In this document: in pieces, positions 10,912-20,702 of the stretch | Layout: the number at the start of each line of letters is the position of its first letter | Numbering within the stretch: position 1 is the stretch's first letter | Assembly: GCF_004115085.1 (NCBI RefSeq) | Contig: NZ_QXJP01000001.1 | Coordinates: 124,001-188,000, forward strand | Direction: 5' to 3' | Length of the DNA: 64,000 nt | Origin: Longirhabdus pacifica | Lineage (GTDB): Bacteria; Bacillota; Bacilli; Paenibacillales; DSM-105158 | The notes under the pieces: generated by a model | Database searches by the model: none | What the model was told of the DNA's origin: nothing | What the model saw: the letters and a program-made list of their open reading frames with translations, nothing else | Program-made: the position numbers and the translations under genes

Positions 10912-12210
10912 CTAAGATACTTTTTTACTAGGCTTAATGAAAAAGAATGTCATGATCAGTGTAGCAAAGGAAACAACAGAAACAAATATAAAGACGACTT
11001 GATGAGAGTATGACATCAACCAACCAATAAGCGGTGGTCCTGCAGCTACACCGAAAAATCTCAGGCTGCTATAAAGAGATGTAATCATACCTCTCTGTTG
11101 TCTATCCACAGCCCCTGTCACCATCGTATTTAGACATGGAAGCAATAAACCAGTACCTACACTGCTTATGGTTAACAAAGATATAAATACATACATGTTA
11201 TCGTGAAAAAATATAGTGATAACGAGAGAGATACTAGCCATCAATAAACCCACATTGATGAGTATTCGCATTAACACACCATTTTTTTTAATCACACTCC
11301 CTGTAATATAAGAAGTGATAACCAGACCAAGTAATGGTATGGCTAATATAAAACCTTTGATCGTCCCTTCAAAATTGTATGGTTTCTTCTCCAAAATATC
11401 TGATAAATAGAACAGCACACCAAATAAAATAAATAAAGATAACGAACCCGCTATAAAACTTGGAATGAGCCATTTCCCTTTTTCCTTAAAAATGGATCCG
11501 ATTTTTAGTACGTATTCTTTTATGGATTGCTTCTTTTTTTTCGACTTGTTCGGTTCTTTAATGAGCCAAATGGTTGCAAATATAGCTACGCAACAAAAAA
11601 TAGGGAATGCAAAAAAAGGTGCATACCAAATAATAAGTGCAAGTAAAGATCCTAAAATAGGGCTCAGTACTTTGCCTGTCCCATTAGCAGCTTCAATTAA
11701 CCCCAATGCTTTACTTTCTGTACCTCCTTTGTATAAATCTCCAACAAGAGCCATGGCAATGGGAGCCGTACCTGCTGCACCGAGTCCTTGAACAATACGG
11801 CTAATAAAAATGACGGTATACGACTGCCATAGCGCGCCTAAACCAGCCACAATACCAGCACTGCCATAGATGATGAGGCAAGGGATAATAATTGCCTTTC
11901 TGGAATAACGATCAGACAAGTATCCTAATACTGGAATGAATATGGCAGCAGTCACAGAAAACAACGTAATGACTAAACTTGTTTGTAATTGAGTGAGGGA
12001 AAGCTCCTCTTTCATCTTAGGTAAGATCGGAATGAGCATGGAATTACCTAACACAAGCACGATAGGAATAGAGGAAAAAGCGAGAAAAGTTAGCCATTGG
12101 TTCGATTTTTTTGTTGATTTCTTCTTGGATTCATGTTGGTTGCTATGCTGTTCCTCCGTAATCTCACTTGTGAATATGATATCTAGCTTTTTATTTTTGG
12201 ATGTAAACAT
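10912..12210 (-). CDS. MFS transporter, drug:H+ antiporter-1 (12-TM) type
   Basis: Probable secondary efflux pump of the DHA1 family. About 432 residues with roughly 12 hydrophobic segments and the MFS motif A after helix 2 (GYLSDRYSRKA). A charged 60-residue N-terminal cytoplasmic stretch precedes helix 1. The start at 12210 (MFTSKNKK) is chosen because GAGAGG lies seven to twelve bases upstream; an in-frame ATG at 12255 has none. The substrate cannot be told from sequence. Two copies of the interspersed repeat lie upstream. Confidence 0.85.
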   Translation of the reverse strand: MFTSKNKKLDIIFTSEITEEQHSNQHESKKKSTKKSNQWLTFLAFSSIPIVLVLGNSMLIPILPKMKEELSLTQLQTSLVITLFSVTAAIFIPVLGYLSDRYSRKAIIIPCLIIYGSAGIVAGLGALWQSYTVIFISRIVQGLGAAGTAPIAMALVGDLYKGGTESKALGLIEAANGTGKVLSPILGSLLALIIWYAPFFAFPIFCCVAIFATIWLIKEPNKSKKKKQSIKEYVLKIGSIFKEKGKWLIPSFIAGSLSLFILFGVLFYLSDILEKKPYNFEGTIKGFILAIPLLGLVITSYITGSVIKKNGVLMRILINVGLLMASISLVITIFFHDNMYVFISLLTISSVGTGLLLPCLNTMVTGAVDRQQRGMITSLYSSLRFFGVAAGPPLIGWLMSYSHQVVFIFVSVVSFATLIMTFFFIKPSKKVS

Positions 12211-12304
12211 GTGATGTCCTCTCTTACTAATGTTCATGGGTGATGAGATGTACATATCAAGTCAATGTTTAGCTATGCATGTCTTCAGTTAATAAAGTAT
12301 AATA

Positions 12305-12433
12305 AATAAGTTGAATGAACTTGTTGAATGAACTTTGTTCAAGCAACTTATTACCGCTAACCATAAGATGAAGAAATTGCAATATTAAGACCTTTACGCC
12401 TGGCAACTGAGGCGTAAACATAAGATGAAGAAA
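12305..12433. repeat. Interspersed structured repeat, copy 2
   Basis: Contains the AAGTTG arm with an internal 9-bp duplication, CATAAGATGAAGAAAT, the TTTACGCC...GGCGTAAA hairpin, and a second CATAAGATGAAGAAA in direct rather than inverted orientation, so this copy is rearranged. Confidence 0.75.
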
Positions 12434-12503
12434 GTAAGTGTTGTTGACATATTTTCACCAATAAGATTGCATGCCATGCTTTAAATGATATGGCAATATT
12501 TAG

Positions 12504-12565
12504 AAATAAGTTGAATGAACTTGTTCAAGCAACTTATTACCGCTAACCATAAGATGAAGAAATTT
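12504..12565. repeat. Interspersed structured repeat, partial copy 3
   Basis: Only the left arm remains: the AAGTTG...CAACTT hairpin plus CATAAGATGAAGAAAT. It is about 70 bases after copy 2 and directly upstream of the ResA-like gene, where it could sit in the 5' untranslated leader. Confidence 0.7.
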
Positions 12566-12600
12566 CGGTTTGTACTTACCTGATGAAAGAGAGTGATAGT

Positions 12601-13215
12601 TTGAATATTCGTCGAAATACAATGGTTATAATTTCCCTTATCCTCATTGCTGGTTTATTAGGCTATACCGTGTATCAAAATGTTATCTTGCCTAGAAATG
12701 CTTCTCCTGAAATTGGGAAAGCTGCTCCTGATTTCGAATTAAATGGCTTGGATAATACAGTATACACATTAGATTCAAGGGACAATAAATTGTTAATAAT
12801 TAACTTTTGGGCAACGTGGTGTAGGCCTTGTAGAAATGAAATGCCAGAGCTTATTCAGTTATATGAGGAATATAATGATGAATTAGAAATATTTGCGATC
12901 AATGCGACAACATTAGATACGGTATACAACGTAGAATCTTTTGTAGAGGAATTTGAACTTCCTTTTCCAGTATTGCTAGATGAGTTAGAGGAAGAGAAGG
13001 AAGGATTCTTAGGTATGTTACAATCTGTATTAGGTGATGAAAATGGAAATGAAAGTATTGCACTGTCTACATACGATATCAATGCGTTTCCCACCACATT
13101 TGTGATCGATTATGAAGGTGTGATTAGACAAATATATATAGGTGAAATTTCTTCTGAAATGATGAAGAATCAATTGGAACCTAAAATTGTAGAGTTAATA
13201 AACGAGAAGAAATAA
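12601..13215 (+). CDS. ResA-like membrane-anchored thiol-disulfide oxidoreductase
   Basis: Thioredoxin-fold protein probably acting outside the membrane, of the ResA/TlpA type used in cytochrome c or other cell-surface disulfide reduction. One N-terminal membrane anchor (about residues 8-28) is followed by a thioredoxin domain with active site FWATWCRPC and the cis-proline region AFPTTFVID. A 25-residue insertion between strands is rich in Glu and Asn. The TTG at 12601 has AAAGAGAG upstream; the ATG at 12583 is an alternative without a clear ribosome-binding site. No cytochrome-biogenesis genes are adjacent. Confidence 0.8.
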   Translation: MNIRRNTMVIISLILIAGLLGYTVYQNVILPRNASPEIGKAAPDFELNGLDNTVYTLDSRDNKLLIINFWATWCRPCRNEMPELIQLYEEYNDELEIFAINATTLDTVYNVESFVEEFELPFPVLLDELEEEKEGFLGMLQSVLGDENGNESIALSTYDINAFPTTFVIDYEGVIRQIYIGEISSEMMKNQLEPKIVELINEKK

Positions 13216-13270
13216 GCAGAAGAAATATGAAGCAATGTGAACATGTAAGAGCGTGAGTAGGAAGTACCAG

Positions 13271-13310
13271 AAAAGCACTCCTCCCTTAGCAAGCGGAGCA
13301 GTGCTTTTTT
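13271..13310 (+). terminator. Terminator after the ResA-like gene
   Basis: AAAAGCACT pairs with AGTGCTTTT, extended by CTCC/GGAG, followed by a T-run. Confidence 0.8.
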
Positions 13311-13396
13311 ATATAGACATCATAGTTTTTAGCTAAAAGCTCAACATGAACCTATGTGTTTTATTCGACAATATTACCTGCCCTGTAGGCTGTTGT

Positions 13397-15013
13397 TTAG
13401 TGATTGTTGATGCCTTTTTCTGACGTATCTGTCATGGATACCGTAGGCATGGATTGTCCAATGAGTGCATAACGGAGACTGTCGATGAGTGCGCGCCAAC
13501 TTGCATCGATGACATTGCTCGATACTCCTACGGTACTCCACGTATTTTTTCCATCCGTCGATTCTACTAACACTCTAACTTTTGCTGCTGTAGCATCGGT
13601 TTCGTTAATGACACGTACTTTATAGTCAGTAAGATGCACATTTTTTATATGCGGAAAATATTGAATTAATGATTTCCTTAGCGCATTATCTAATGCATTG
13701 ACAGGCCCGTTGCCGTCTGCGACAGTATACACTTCTTGTTCATCTACTTTTAATTTTACAACTGCTTCGGAATGAACAGATTTATCCGTCGTCTTACCAA
13801 CGTTCACTTTAAAGGATTGTACGCTAAACATTTTTTCTACCGTTCCCGATGCTTGTCTCAACATTAGCTCTAAAGAAGCATCCGCGCCTTCAAATTGATA
13901 ACCTTGATGCTCTAATTGTTTTATTTCTTGTATGATGTGTTTCGTTTTTTCATTTTTCATATCTAATTCAAGTCCAAGTTCCTCTGCCTTGAACACCAGA
14001 TTACTTTGACCTGCTAATTCTGAAACAAGCACACGCTGTCTATTTCCTACTTTAGCGGGTTCAATATGTTCATATGTCTTCGGATGTCTTAATATAGCGG
14101 AGACATGAATGCCCCCTTTGTGCGCAAATGCAGATGATCCAACAAACGGTTGATTCAATGGCATATGCATATTGGCAATTTCACTAACAAAACGAGCGGT
14201 GCTGCTCAGTTTTTGTAATTGGGTTGTCTGTATACATTCATATTCTAACTTCACTTGTAAATTAGGGATGACAGAGCACAGGTTTGCGTTTCCACAACGT
14301 TCCCCGTAGCCATTGATCGTGCCTTGTACTTGTGTTGCGCCTGCTTTTACGGCTGCGATACTGTTGGCTACTGCAAGCTCACAATCATTATGAGTATGAA
14401 TACCTACTGGGGATGTCATTTGGTTTGTTACATAACTGACAATTTCGGTAATTTCGCCAGGCATGGTGCCACCATTGGTATCACATAGTACAATCCAATC
14501 TGCTCCACCCTTTTCCGCTGCTTTAATGGTCTCCATGGCGTAGTGGGCGTTATGTTTGTAACCGTCAAAGAAGTGCTCTGCTAAATAAATAACTTCCAAT
14601 TGATTTGCTTTTAAGTATTGAACGGAATCTTCAATCATACGAACGTTTTCTTCCAAACTAGTTTGCAATGCTTTCTCCACATGAAAATCCCATGACTTCC
14701 CGAAGATACTAGCAACGGATACACCAGATGCAATGACGGCCTGTAGATTTTGATCTTCATGTGCTGCTATGTGTTTCTTGCGAGTACTGCTAAAGGCTGT
14801 AATTTTGGCATGTTTAAGTTGAAGTTGTTGAACCTGCTTAAAGAACTCACCATCTTTACTGTTGCTTCCTGGCCATCCACCTTCAATGTAATGAATACCT
14901 AACTCGTCTAATTTTTTCGTAATTTTCAATTTATCTTCTACAGAAAGACTAACTCCTTCTCCTTGAGTCCCGTCTCTTAATGTGGTGTCAAAAATTTTGA
15001 TTTGTTTGTTCAT
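13397..15013 (-). CDS. cimA: (R)-citramalate synthase
   Basis: Condenses pyruvate and acetyl-CoA to citramalate, giving 2-oxobutyrate for isoleucine synthesis without threonine deaminase. It is 538 residues, the long bacterial form. The HMGL/IPMS TIM barrel is clear (IFDTTLRDGTQGEGV, metal ligands HTHND, GYGERCGNANL), and a LeuA-type regulatory domain occupies about 400-525. Start ATG follows GGGGG at a normal distance. It is the only branched-chain amino acid gene in the window and is transcribed alone. Confidence 0.93.
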   Translation of the reverse strand: MNKQIKIFDTTLRDGTQGEGVSLSVEDKLKITKKLDELGIHYIEGGWPGSNSKDGEFFKQVQQLQLKHAKITAFSSTRKKHIAAHEDQNLQAVIASGVSVASIFGKSWDFHVEKALQTSLEENVRMIEDSVQYLKANQLEVIYLAEHFFDGYKHNAHYAMETIKAAEKGGADWIVLCDTNGGTMPGEITEIVSYVTNQMTSPVGIHTHNDCELAVANSIAAVKAGATQVQGTINGYGERCGNANLCSVIPNLQVKLEYECIQTTQLQKLSSTARFVSEIANMHMPLNQPFVGSSAFAHKGGIHVSAILRHPKTYEHIEPAKVGNRQRVLVSELAGQSNLVFKAEELGLELDMKNEKTKHIIQEIKQLEHQGYQFEGADASLELMLRQASGTVEKMFSVQSFKVNVGKTTDKSVHSEAVVKLKVDEQEVYTVADGNGPVNALDNALRKSLIQYFPHIKNVHLTDYKVRVINETDATAAKVRVLVESTDGKNTWSTVGVSSNVIDASWRALIDSLRYALIGQSMPTVSMTDTSEKGINNH

Positions 15014-15082
15014 ATGATTTCCCCCTACTGTCAGTATGGCATCCGAAATATGGTTACCGCGTTTATCCGCATGGTTTGCAAT

Positions 15083-15091
15083 ATTATAGCA
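15083..15091 (-). promoter_or_regulatory. Extended -10 element, probable cimA promoter
   Basis: On the minus strand the bases read TGCTATAAT, an extended -10 element, about 70 bases before the cimA start codon. The -35 is poor. I see no T-box sequence in the leader. Confidence 0.35.
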
Positions 15092-15161
15092 TTAACATGC
15101 AAGGTTGTGGTTATTTTTTTATGTAAATTTGCTGTTACTGTTTATTTTCGTTCTAACCCTC

Positions 15162-15190
15162 TTGACCGTAGACGATTACACAGGTATCAT
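15162..15190 (+). promoter_or_regulatory. Probable SigA promoter of queF
   Basis: TTGACC and TATCAT are separated by 17 bases, leaving a leader of about 115 bases before queF. I looked for a preQ1 riboswitch in this leader and did not recognise one. Confidence 0.45.
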
Positions 15191-15313
15191 TTTATTGTCA
15201 TATTGATTAAGGATACTCAATACATATATTTGATGTGAATTAATGAGTATGCAACTTAACTGAATAAAACGTTGCGATGTAATCTCAACGTAAAAAGTAA
15301 TGGGGGAATAACA

Positions 15314-15682
15314 ATGACAACAAAACCAAGTAAAACGATGGACCCGGTACCTAATCCGCATCCTGATCGTGAATACGAGATAGAAATTGAAACACCAGAA
15401 TTTACAGCACTTTGCCCAGTAACAGGTCAACCAGATTTTGCAACAATTACATTTAAATATGTTCCTGGTCCTTATATTGTGGAATTGAAATCATTGAAAT
15501 TGTATATGTGGAGTTTCCGTGATGAAGGTCACTATCATGAAGATGTAACAAATAGAATGTTGAAAGATTTCGTCAACATTATTAAACCAAAAAAACTAAA
15601 AGTAACGGGTAAATTTAACGTTCGCGGTGGAGTGTACACTACCGTAACAGCAGAATACGATCAAGAAAAAGAACAAGCGTAA
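15314..15682 (+). CDS. queF: NADPH-dependent 7-cyano-7-deazaguanine (preQ0) reductase
   Basis: Reduces preQ0 to preQ1 in queuosine synthesis. 122 residues, the short (type I) T-fold form. Visible: the catalytic Cys in [11 protein letters not shown], the NADPH-binding [14 protein letters not shown] stretch and the conserved GHYHEDV. The ATG at 15314 follows GGGGGAAT; an upstream in-frame start at 15272 lacks one. It is separated from queE-queC by 6 kb, and queD is not in the window. Confidence 0.95.
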   Translation: MTTKPSKTMDPVPNPHPDREYEIEIETPEFTALCPVTGQPDFATITFKYVPGPYIVELKSLKLYMWSFRDEGHYHEDVTNRMLKDFVNIIKPKKLKVTGKFNVRGGVYTTVTAEYDQEKEQA

Positions 15683-15728
15683 GTTTTTTTACCTTGTAAA
15701 TGTTCCATTGTATGGATCAACGTATAAA

Positions 15729-15759
15729 ACAGTAGCATATAGTTATGCTGCTGTTTTTT
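15729..15759 (+). terminator. Terminator after queF
   Basis: ACAGTAGCATA pairs with TATGCTGCTGT (one G-U pair) and is followed by a T-run. Confidence 0.8.
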
Positions 15760-15767
15760 ATGCTTTA

Positions 15768-15797
15768 TTGACAGGAACGTGTGTGCGAATGTATGCT
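15768..15797 (+). promoter_or_regulatory. dinB promoter overlapped by a LexA-like box
   Basis: TTGACA (15768-15773) and TATGCT (15792-15797) are 18 bases apart. The spacer begins with GGAACGTGTGTGCG (15774-15787), which matches the Bacillus LexA consensus CGAACRNRYGTTCG at 12 of 14 positions, so SOS control is likely. Confidence 0.55.
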
Positions 15798-15872
15798 AAA
15801 ATATAGTATATGATGGAAAAAATGATTTGGGGACAATCATCAGCATATGTGCATCGTAAGGGAGGTATAGCA

Positions 15873-17186
15873 GTGGCCGATAACAGTAAATTCTATCCGA
15901 CTAAAGGACGAGTTATTCTACATATTGATATGAATGCGTTTTATTGCTCTGTACATGAAGCGGAAGAGCCTGAAAAATATAAAGGAAAACCTTCGGCCGT
16001 TTCTGGAAGTGTGGAGAAGCGCAAAGGAATCATCGTGACTTGTTCTTATCCAGCTCGAAAAAGAGGAGTGAAGACGGGTATGCACGTCATAGAGGCATTG
16101 AAAATATGCCCTGATTTAATGATGATTTCTCCTGACTTTCAGATATATAAAAAGTACTCTCAACAATTCGTTGCCATCTGCTATAACTACTCTCCTCTCG
16201 TTCAAGTGATGTCTATTGATGAATGTTTTGTAGATATTACTGGCTCAAAACAGTTTGGTACCCCACTGCAAATTGCAGAGACCATTCAGAACAGGGTGAG
16301 GGATGAGCTTTCATTGCCTTGTTCCATTGGAGTTGCTCCCAATAAACTGCTAGCTAAAATGGGCTCAGACATGAAAAAGCCAAACGGAATTACGGTATTG
16401 CGTAAAAGAGATGTCCCTCACGTATTTTGGGATAAGCACTGTGCTTTTTTATATGGAATTGGAGACAAAACAGCATCGAAGTTAGAAAAGCTTGGGATAC
16501 ACACACTTGGTCAATTAGCACATAGTGATCTTGATTTTTTGACGAAGCATTTCGGTGTTGTAGGAAAAGCACTCCTTGACGCTGCCAATGGTTTAGATGA
16601 TAGCCCTGTAGTGGAAGAAAGACAGAGTAATAAATCGATAGGACATGCGACAACATTGCCAGTAAATTTTAGCGATATAGGTGATATTAAAAGAGTGTTT
16701 CTCAACCTCGCTGATCAAGTGTCCCGTAGGTTACGCAAACAGCAATTGTTATGCTCGACAGTACAAATTACAATACGCGATCCAGATATGAAAACAATTA
16801 CCCGTTCTACGACGCTAAATACGCCCACAGAGGATCGTAAAAATATTTTTGAAACGGCAATGGACCTATTTGAAAAACATTGGCCTGAGCATAAACCTGT
16901 GCGTTTGCTCGGTTTGACGTTACAAAAATTAGCTGAGAAAAAAAGTACACCGATTCAATTGGATTTATTTGATTATGATGAACAAGATGGGGAAGAAGTT
17001 TTAACCGAAACGATGGATAAATTGAGAGATAAATTCGGAGAAAATGCGATCATTACTGCTGGTATGCTGGGTGATGACCCCTCTGTTATGCTGCGTGATA
17101 AAAAGCGTAGAGGAACTTCGTTGCAAAAAGATGATTTATCTATAGAACACTGGGAAGCAAGCAACCGTGATGATGTTAAGGAATAA
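15873..17186 (+). CDS. dinB: DNA polymerase IV (Y-family translesion polymerase)
   Basis: Error-prone bypass polymerase. 437 residues. Catalytic acidic residues lie in HIDMNAFYCSVH and in SIDECFVD; the helix-hairpin-helix region reads YGIGDKTASKLEKLGIHTLGQLA. Near the C-terminus QLDLF fits a beta-clamp binding motif. The GTG at 15873 is seven bases after GGGAGG (15860-15865); the longer frame from 15810 contains that ribosome-binding site and so is unlikely. A LexA-like box overlaps its promoter. Confidence 0.94.
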   Translation: MADNSKFYPTKGRVILHIDMNAFYCSVHEAEEPEKYKGKPSAVSGSVEKRKGIIVTCSYPARKRGVKTGMHVIEALKICPDLMMISPDFQIYKKYSQQFVAICYNYSPLVQVMSIDECFVDITGSKQFGTPLQIAETIQNRVRDELSLPCSIGVAPNKLLAKMGSDMKKPNGITVLRKRDVPHVFWDKHCAFLYGIGDKTASKLEKLGIHTLGQLAHSDLDFLTKHFGVVGKALLDAANGLDDSPVVEERQSNKSIGHATTLPVNFSDIGDIKRVFLNLADQVSRRLRKQQLLCSTVQITIRDPDMKTITRSTTLNTPTEDRKNIFETAMDLFEKHWPEHKPVRLLGLTLQKLAEKKSTPIQLDLFDYDEQDGEEVLTETMDKLRDKFGENAIITAGMLGDDPSVMLRDKKRRGTSLQKDDLSIEHWEASNRDDVKE

Positions 17187-17322
17187 GATAAAGAGCGTAA
17201 GCGTTGTTCATCATGTTCACAAAGTTACTTTTCAAGAAAAAAGTTACGAAAATATTTGAAGTTTTACATGAATTATATTATATTTGAATTGTAATATTAA
17301 TTCCATTTCCAGAATTGGTTAA

Positions 17323-17580
<258 letters not shown>

Positions 17581-17603
17581 TATATCATCTATATAACATG
17601 TTG

Positions 17604-17624
17604 CCCGGTGTGTGCGCCGGGTTT
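17604..17624 (+). terminator. Terminator after fer
   Basis: CCCGG and CCGGG form a GC-rich hairpin followed by TTT. Confidence 0.65.
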
Positions 17625-17632
17625 ACTATTAC

Positions 17633-17662
17633 ATTATAAATGATATTGATAATCTTTATCAA
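17633..17662 (-). promoter_or_regulatory. Fur-like box inside a possible minus-strand promoter
   Basis: GATATTGATAATCTTTATC (17642-17660) matches the Fur consensus at 17 of 19 positions. On the minus strand it overlaps the -35 and spacer of TTGATA - 18 bases - TATAAT (-10 at 17633-17638). That promoter would fire leftward into the fer terminator and the 3' end of fer as antisense RNA. No annotated gene lies in that direction on the minus strand. Confidence 0.5.
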
Positions 17663-17761
17663 CATGTTTTTTCAGTCTTCACATTCTGCTTACAAACCCA
17701 CATGTTTTGGTTCGTATATGGAATGGTGTATCCACATTGTCGATCATCTATAATATAAGAT

Positions 17762-17790
17762 GGTGTACTTCCTCATTGAAGTACACCTTT
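17762..17790. terminator. Hairpin, possible bidirectional terminator
   Basis: GGTGTACTTC pairs perfectly with GAAGTACACC around six bases, then CCTTT. It lies downstream of the small minus-strand gene at 17833-17979. T-runs are weak on both strands. Confidence 0.5.
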
Positions 17791-17832
17791 GTTATGCATA
17801 TTATCCTTATCTTATATATCAAAGCAAAATCT

Positions 17833-17979
17833 CTATATATCAAGAATAAGCAAAATGCTGATAAGAACGACAATAAAACCAAAAGCAGAAGCTATCCATG
17901 TAATGGCTTTTTTATTTGTTTCTCCTTCGGTATGACGCTTTTGTGCACGTTCGTAATAATTTAATTTCTTTTTACTCAT
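17833..17979 (-). CDS. Small single-span membrane protein, 48 residues
   Basis: The minus-strand ATG is preceded by GAGAGGTG at good spacing. The product has a charged N-terminus (MSKKKLNYYERAQKRH) and one C-terminal hydrophobic helix (about residues 26-46). This codes like a real gene: no rare run, clear RBS, intergenic on both sides. Function unknown; it is not similar to anything I can name. Confidence 0.65.
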   Translation of the reverse strand: MSKKKLNYYERAQKRHTEGETNKKAITWIASAFGFIVVLISILLILDI

Positions 17980-18258
17980 CGTAAACACCTCTCTATATTG
18001 TGTTTTCCATTCATCTTTGACTCAATATGATGACTTCATTTGAAATGACTAACCTTTTTCTTGAACCTATTTTTGTGGTTTATACCATTCCAGTGGTTTA
18101 TATCATTCCAATGGTTGTACCAAAATTATATCATGGAAAATGTGAAGTTTGTAAATTTTCATACGAATTTTTGCTTCAAAAAATACAAATGGACTCATGC
18201 TTTCTTTTTCTACAGATAACATTTAAAATAATCAGAGGGGTGGAAGGAGCGAAGCGTC

Positions 18259-19356
18259 ATGACATATACAAAAATAGTGAAACCAATACTGTTCAAAATG
18301 GATCCAGAAAAAGCGCATCATCTTACGATAAAAGGAATGAAGGTAGCACATCAAGTTCCCGGTATGCTTTCGATATTACGTGCATTATATCGAACAGCAC
18401 CAAATTTATCATTACAGCAAAATATTGCAGGTGTTACATTTGATAATCCAATCGGGTTAGCTGCTGGATTAGATAAAAATGCAGAGGCAGTGCCTTCTTT
18501 TTCTTCTTTAGGATTTGGTTTTATGGAAGTGGGCACGGTGACACCAAAAGCTCAGCCTGGTAATGAGAAGCCAAGGATGTTTAGATTGCCTGATGATAAA
18601 GCATTAATTAATCGCATGGGGTTTAACAATGTTGGTGCAGAAGCACTTCGTCAAAATTTAAGTGTAATGAAGCAGAGAAACATTCCTATCGCGATTAATT
18701 TAGGAAAAAATAAAAACACAGCAAATGAGCATGCAGAAGAAGATTATGTGCAAGGTTTGCGTATACTTTATACATATGGAGACTTTTTTGTTATCAATAT
18801 TAGTTCCCCTAACACACCGGATTTACGTCATTTACAGTTCGGGGAAGCATTACACAAATTGCTTGATGCAGTAACAAAAGAACGGGATAAGCTACAGGCA
18901 GAAAGTAAGGATCATAAAAAGCCTATTTTCGTTAAAATAGCACCAGATGTGAATGCATCTGAACTAAAAGAAATATTACAAGTGATCTGTTTATATGACA
19001 TAGCGGGAATGGTAGTGAGTAATACCACGATTGCCAGAAACAATGTGACACATTCACATGCTTCCGAAACAGGTGGGCTTAGTGGTTATCCGTTAAAAAA
19101 TACAAGTACAACGCTTATTCGCGATGTATATAAAATCACGGAAGGTAAACTGCCGATAATAGGAAGTGGAGGTATATTTACCGGTGAAGATGCATACGAG
19201 AAAATCCGTGCTGGTGCTTCACTAGTAGAAATTTATACAGCACTCATTTATGAGGGCCCCAAGTTAATAAGTAAATTGAATAAACAACTATCTTCTTTGT
19301 TAGAAAGAGATGGATTTCATCACATTTCTGAAGCAATAGGGGTTGATGTTGAATAA
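18259..19356 (+). CDS. pyrD: Dihydroorotate dehydrogenase, class 2 (quinone-dependent)
   Basis: Oxidises dihydroorotate to orotate with FMN and passes electrons to membrane quinone. 365 residues; the amphipathic N-terminal helices typical of class 2 precede the barrel. Signatures: GLAAGLDKNAEAV, the NINLGKNK-like AINLGKNKNT, and the class 2 loop NISSPNTPDLRHLQ; FMN phosphate site IGSGGIFTGEDA. B. subtilis uses class 1B with PyrK, so the class 2 enzyme is a taxonomic hint. It stands apart from a pyr operon and precedes relQ. Confidence 0.93.
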   Translation: MTYTKIVKPILFKMDPEKAHHLTIKGMKVAHQVPGMLSILRALYRTAPNLSLQQNIAGVTFDNPIGLAAGLDKNAEAVPSFSSLGFGFMEVGTVTPKAQPGNEKPRMFRLPDDKALINRMGFNNVGAEALRQNLSVMKQRNIPIAINLGKNKNTANEHAEEDYVQGLRILYTYGDFFVINISSPNTPDLRHLQFGEALHKLLDAVTKERDKLQAESKDHKKPIFVKIAPDVNASELKEILQVICLYDIAGMVVSNTTIARNNVTHSHASETGGLSGYPLKNTSTTLIRDVYKITEGKLPIIGSGGIFTGEDAYEKIRAGASLVEIYTALIYEGPKLISKLNKQLSSLLERDGFHHISEAIGVDVE

Positions 19357-19389
19357 ATTATTTTAGTGGCTTGAAAAGGGGAGAATGAG

Positions 19390-20199
19390 ATGGATCATAG
19401 AGATTGGGGAAAGTTTTTAATTCCATATGAGCAAGCGGTTGAGGAACTGAAAGTCAAATTTAAATCACTCAGATCCGAAATGCACAAACGTCATCAAATA
19501 TCTCCAATAGAATTTGTTACTGGGCGGGTCAAAAAGGTGTCCAGTATTTTAGAAAAAGCAAACCTTCTCAAAGTACCAATGGAAAAGTTGGAAGAGGGGA
19601 TTGAAGATATCGCAGGCATTCGCATTATGTGCCAATTCGTTGAAGATATCGAAATCGTGGCAGAAAAAATTAGAAGTCGTGAAGATATGGAAATACTTTA
19701 CGAAAAAGATTACGTTCGCAATACGAAATCAAGCGGGTATCGCAGTTACCATATTATTATTAAGTATCCCGTCATGACAGCGTTAGGTAAAAAAATTATA
19801 TTAGCAGAGATTCAAGTAAGGACGCTATCGATGAACTTCTGGGCGACCATTGAGCATTCCTTGCGTTATAAATATAAGGAAAGTTTACCTTCCACACTCC
19901 AAGCGCGTTTGCGACGTGCTGCAGAAGCTGCATTTAGTCTGGATGAAGAAATGTCTAGTATACGAGAAGAAATAACAGAAGCACAAAAATTTTTTGAAAA
20001 TAAATCTCACGTTGTTTCCACTGTATTAAATGGCATTCAAGAGCTGTATTACTTTAACCAAGTGGAACAGGCAGATATGTTCCAAAAACAATTTAACGAC
20101 TTATGGAATAAAGAAGATCTATACGGACTTAGAAAGTTATCTATAAAAATTCAAACGGAACTAGCACAAAATAAAACACCGTTAAAAGGGCTTGAATAA
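19390..20199 (+). CDS. relQ: Small alarmone synthetase (RelQ/SasB type)
   Basis: Makes (p)ppGpp from GTP/GDP and ATP without a hydrolase domain. 269 residues with one RelA-type synthetase domain: VTGRVKKVSSILEKA, GIRIMCQFVEDI, the KSSGYRSYHI substrate loop and AEIQVRTLSMNFWATIEH. No TGS, ACT or HD domain, as expected for a small synthetase. The C-terminal helical segment resembles that used for tetramer formation. The stop overlaps the next ATG by one base. Confidence 0.9.
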   Translation: MDHRDWGKFLIPYEQAVEELKVKFKSLRSEMHKRHQISPIEFVTGRVKKVSSILEKANLLKVPMEKLEEGIEDIAGIRIMCQFVEDIEIVAEKIRSREDMEILYEKDYVRNTKSSGYRSYHIIIKYPVMTALGKKIILAEIQVRTLSMNFWATIEHSLRYKYKESLPSTLQARLRRAAEAAFSLDEEMSSIREEITEAQKFFENKSHVVSTVLNGIQELYYFNQVEQADMFQKQFNDLWNKEDLYGLRKLSIKIQTELAQNKTPLKGLE

Positions 20200-20603
20200 T
20201 GAGCGCATATGATCCACTATACGTTGCTTTCTTATACTACTTTAATGTAGAGCGGGACTTTTATGAATGTCATGAGGTCATGGAAGAATTATGGTTGGAA
20301 GAAGGAAGAGAACCAGTATATCAAGGATTGTTGCAAATCGCAGTAGCGCTTCACCATCATAGTTACGGCAATATTACAGGAGCAATAAAATTGATGGAAG
20401 CGGGAATATTAAAGTGTGAAAGTGAACACGAAATTAAGCTAGGTATAGATCTAGTTCAACTGTTGCAACGTTCTAGACAATATCTTATACAATTGCAGAG
20501 AGATGATGAATTTTTGTTTCAACCATATAAAATAGAAATAGTGGATCTTGAATTAGAAAACGTAGTATCAGCCTTTCAGCCTAAGCATAGCAATAGCAAC
20601 TAA
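20199..20603 (+). CDS. DUF309 family protein
   Basis: 134-residue helical protein with the family signature CHEVMEELW...YQGLLQIAVALHHHSYGN. Biochemical role unknown in the family. Translational coupling to relQ (TAATG) suggests it works with, or is dosed with, the alarmone synthetase. Confidence 0.85.
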   Translation: MSAYDPLYVAFLYYFNVERDFYECHEVMEELWLEEGREPVYQGLLQIAVALHHHSYGNITGAIKLMEAGILKCESEHEIKLGIDLVQLLQRSRQYLIQLQRDDEFLFQPYKIEIVDLELENVVSAFQPKHSNSN

Positions 20604-20702
20604 AAACATTTGAATAGATATATAAATGATGATCGGTATATGAGTGATAGACGTAGATGTTGAAATAATACTTGTTGTAGGAGACAAAGGAGAGACCTAT
20701 AC

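Noticed and set aside
15191..15313. Possible preQ1 riboswitch before queF (also checked 21712-21820 before queE)
   Set aside because: Neither leader has the preQ1-I stem with an A-rich tail nor the preQ1-II pattern that I could recognise.
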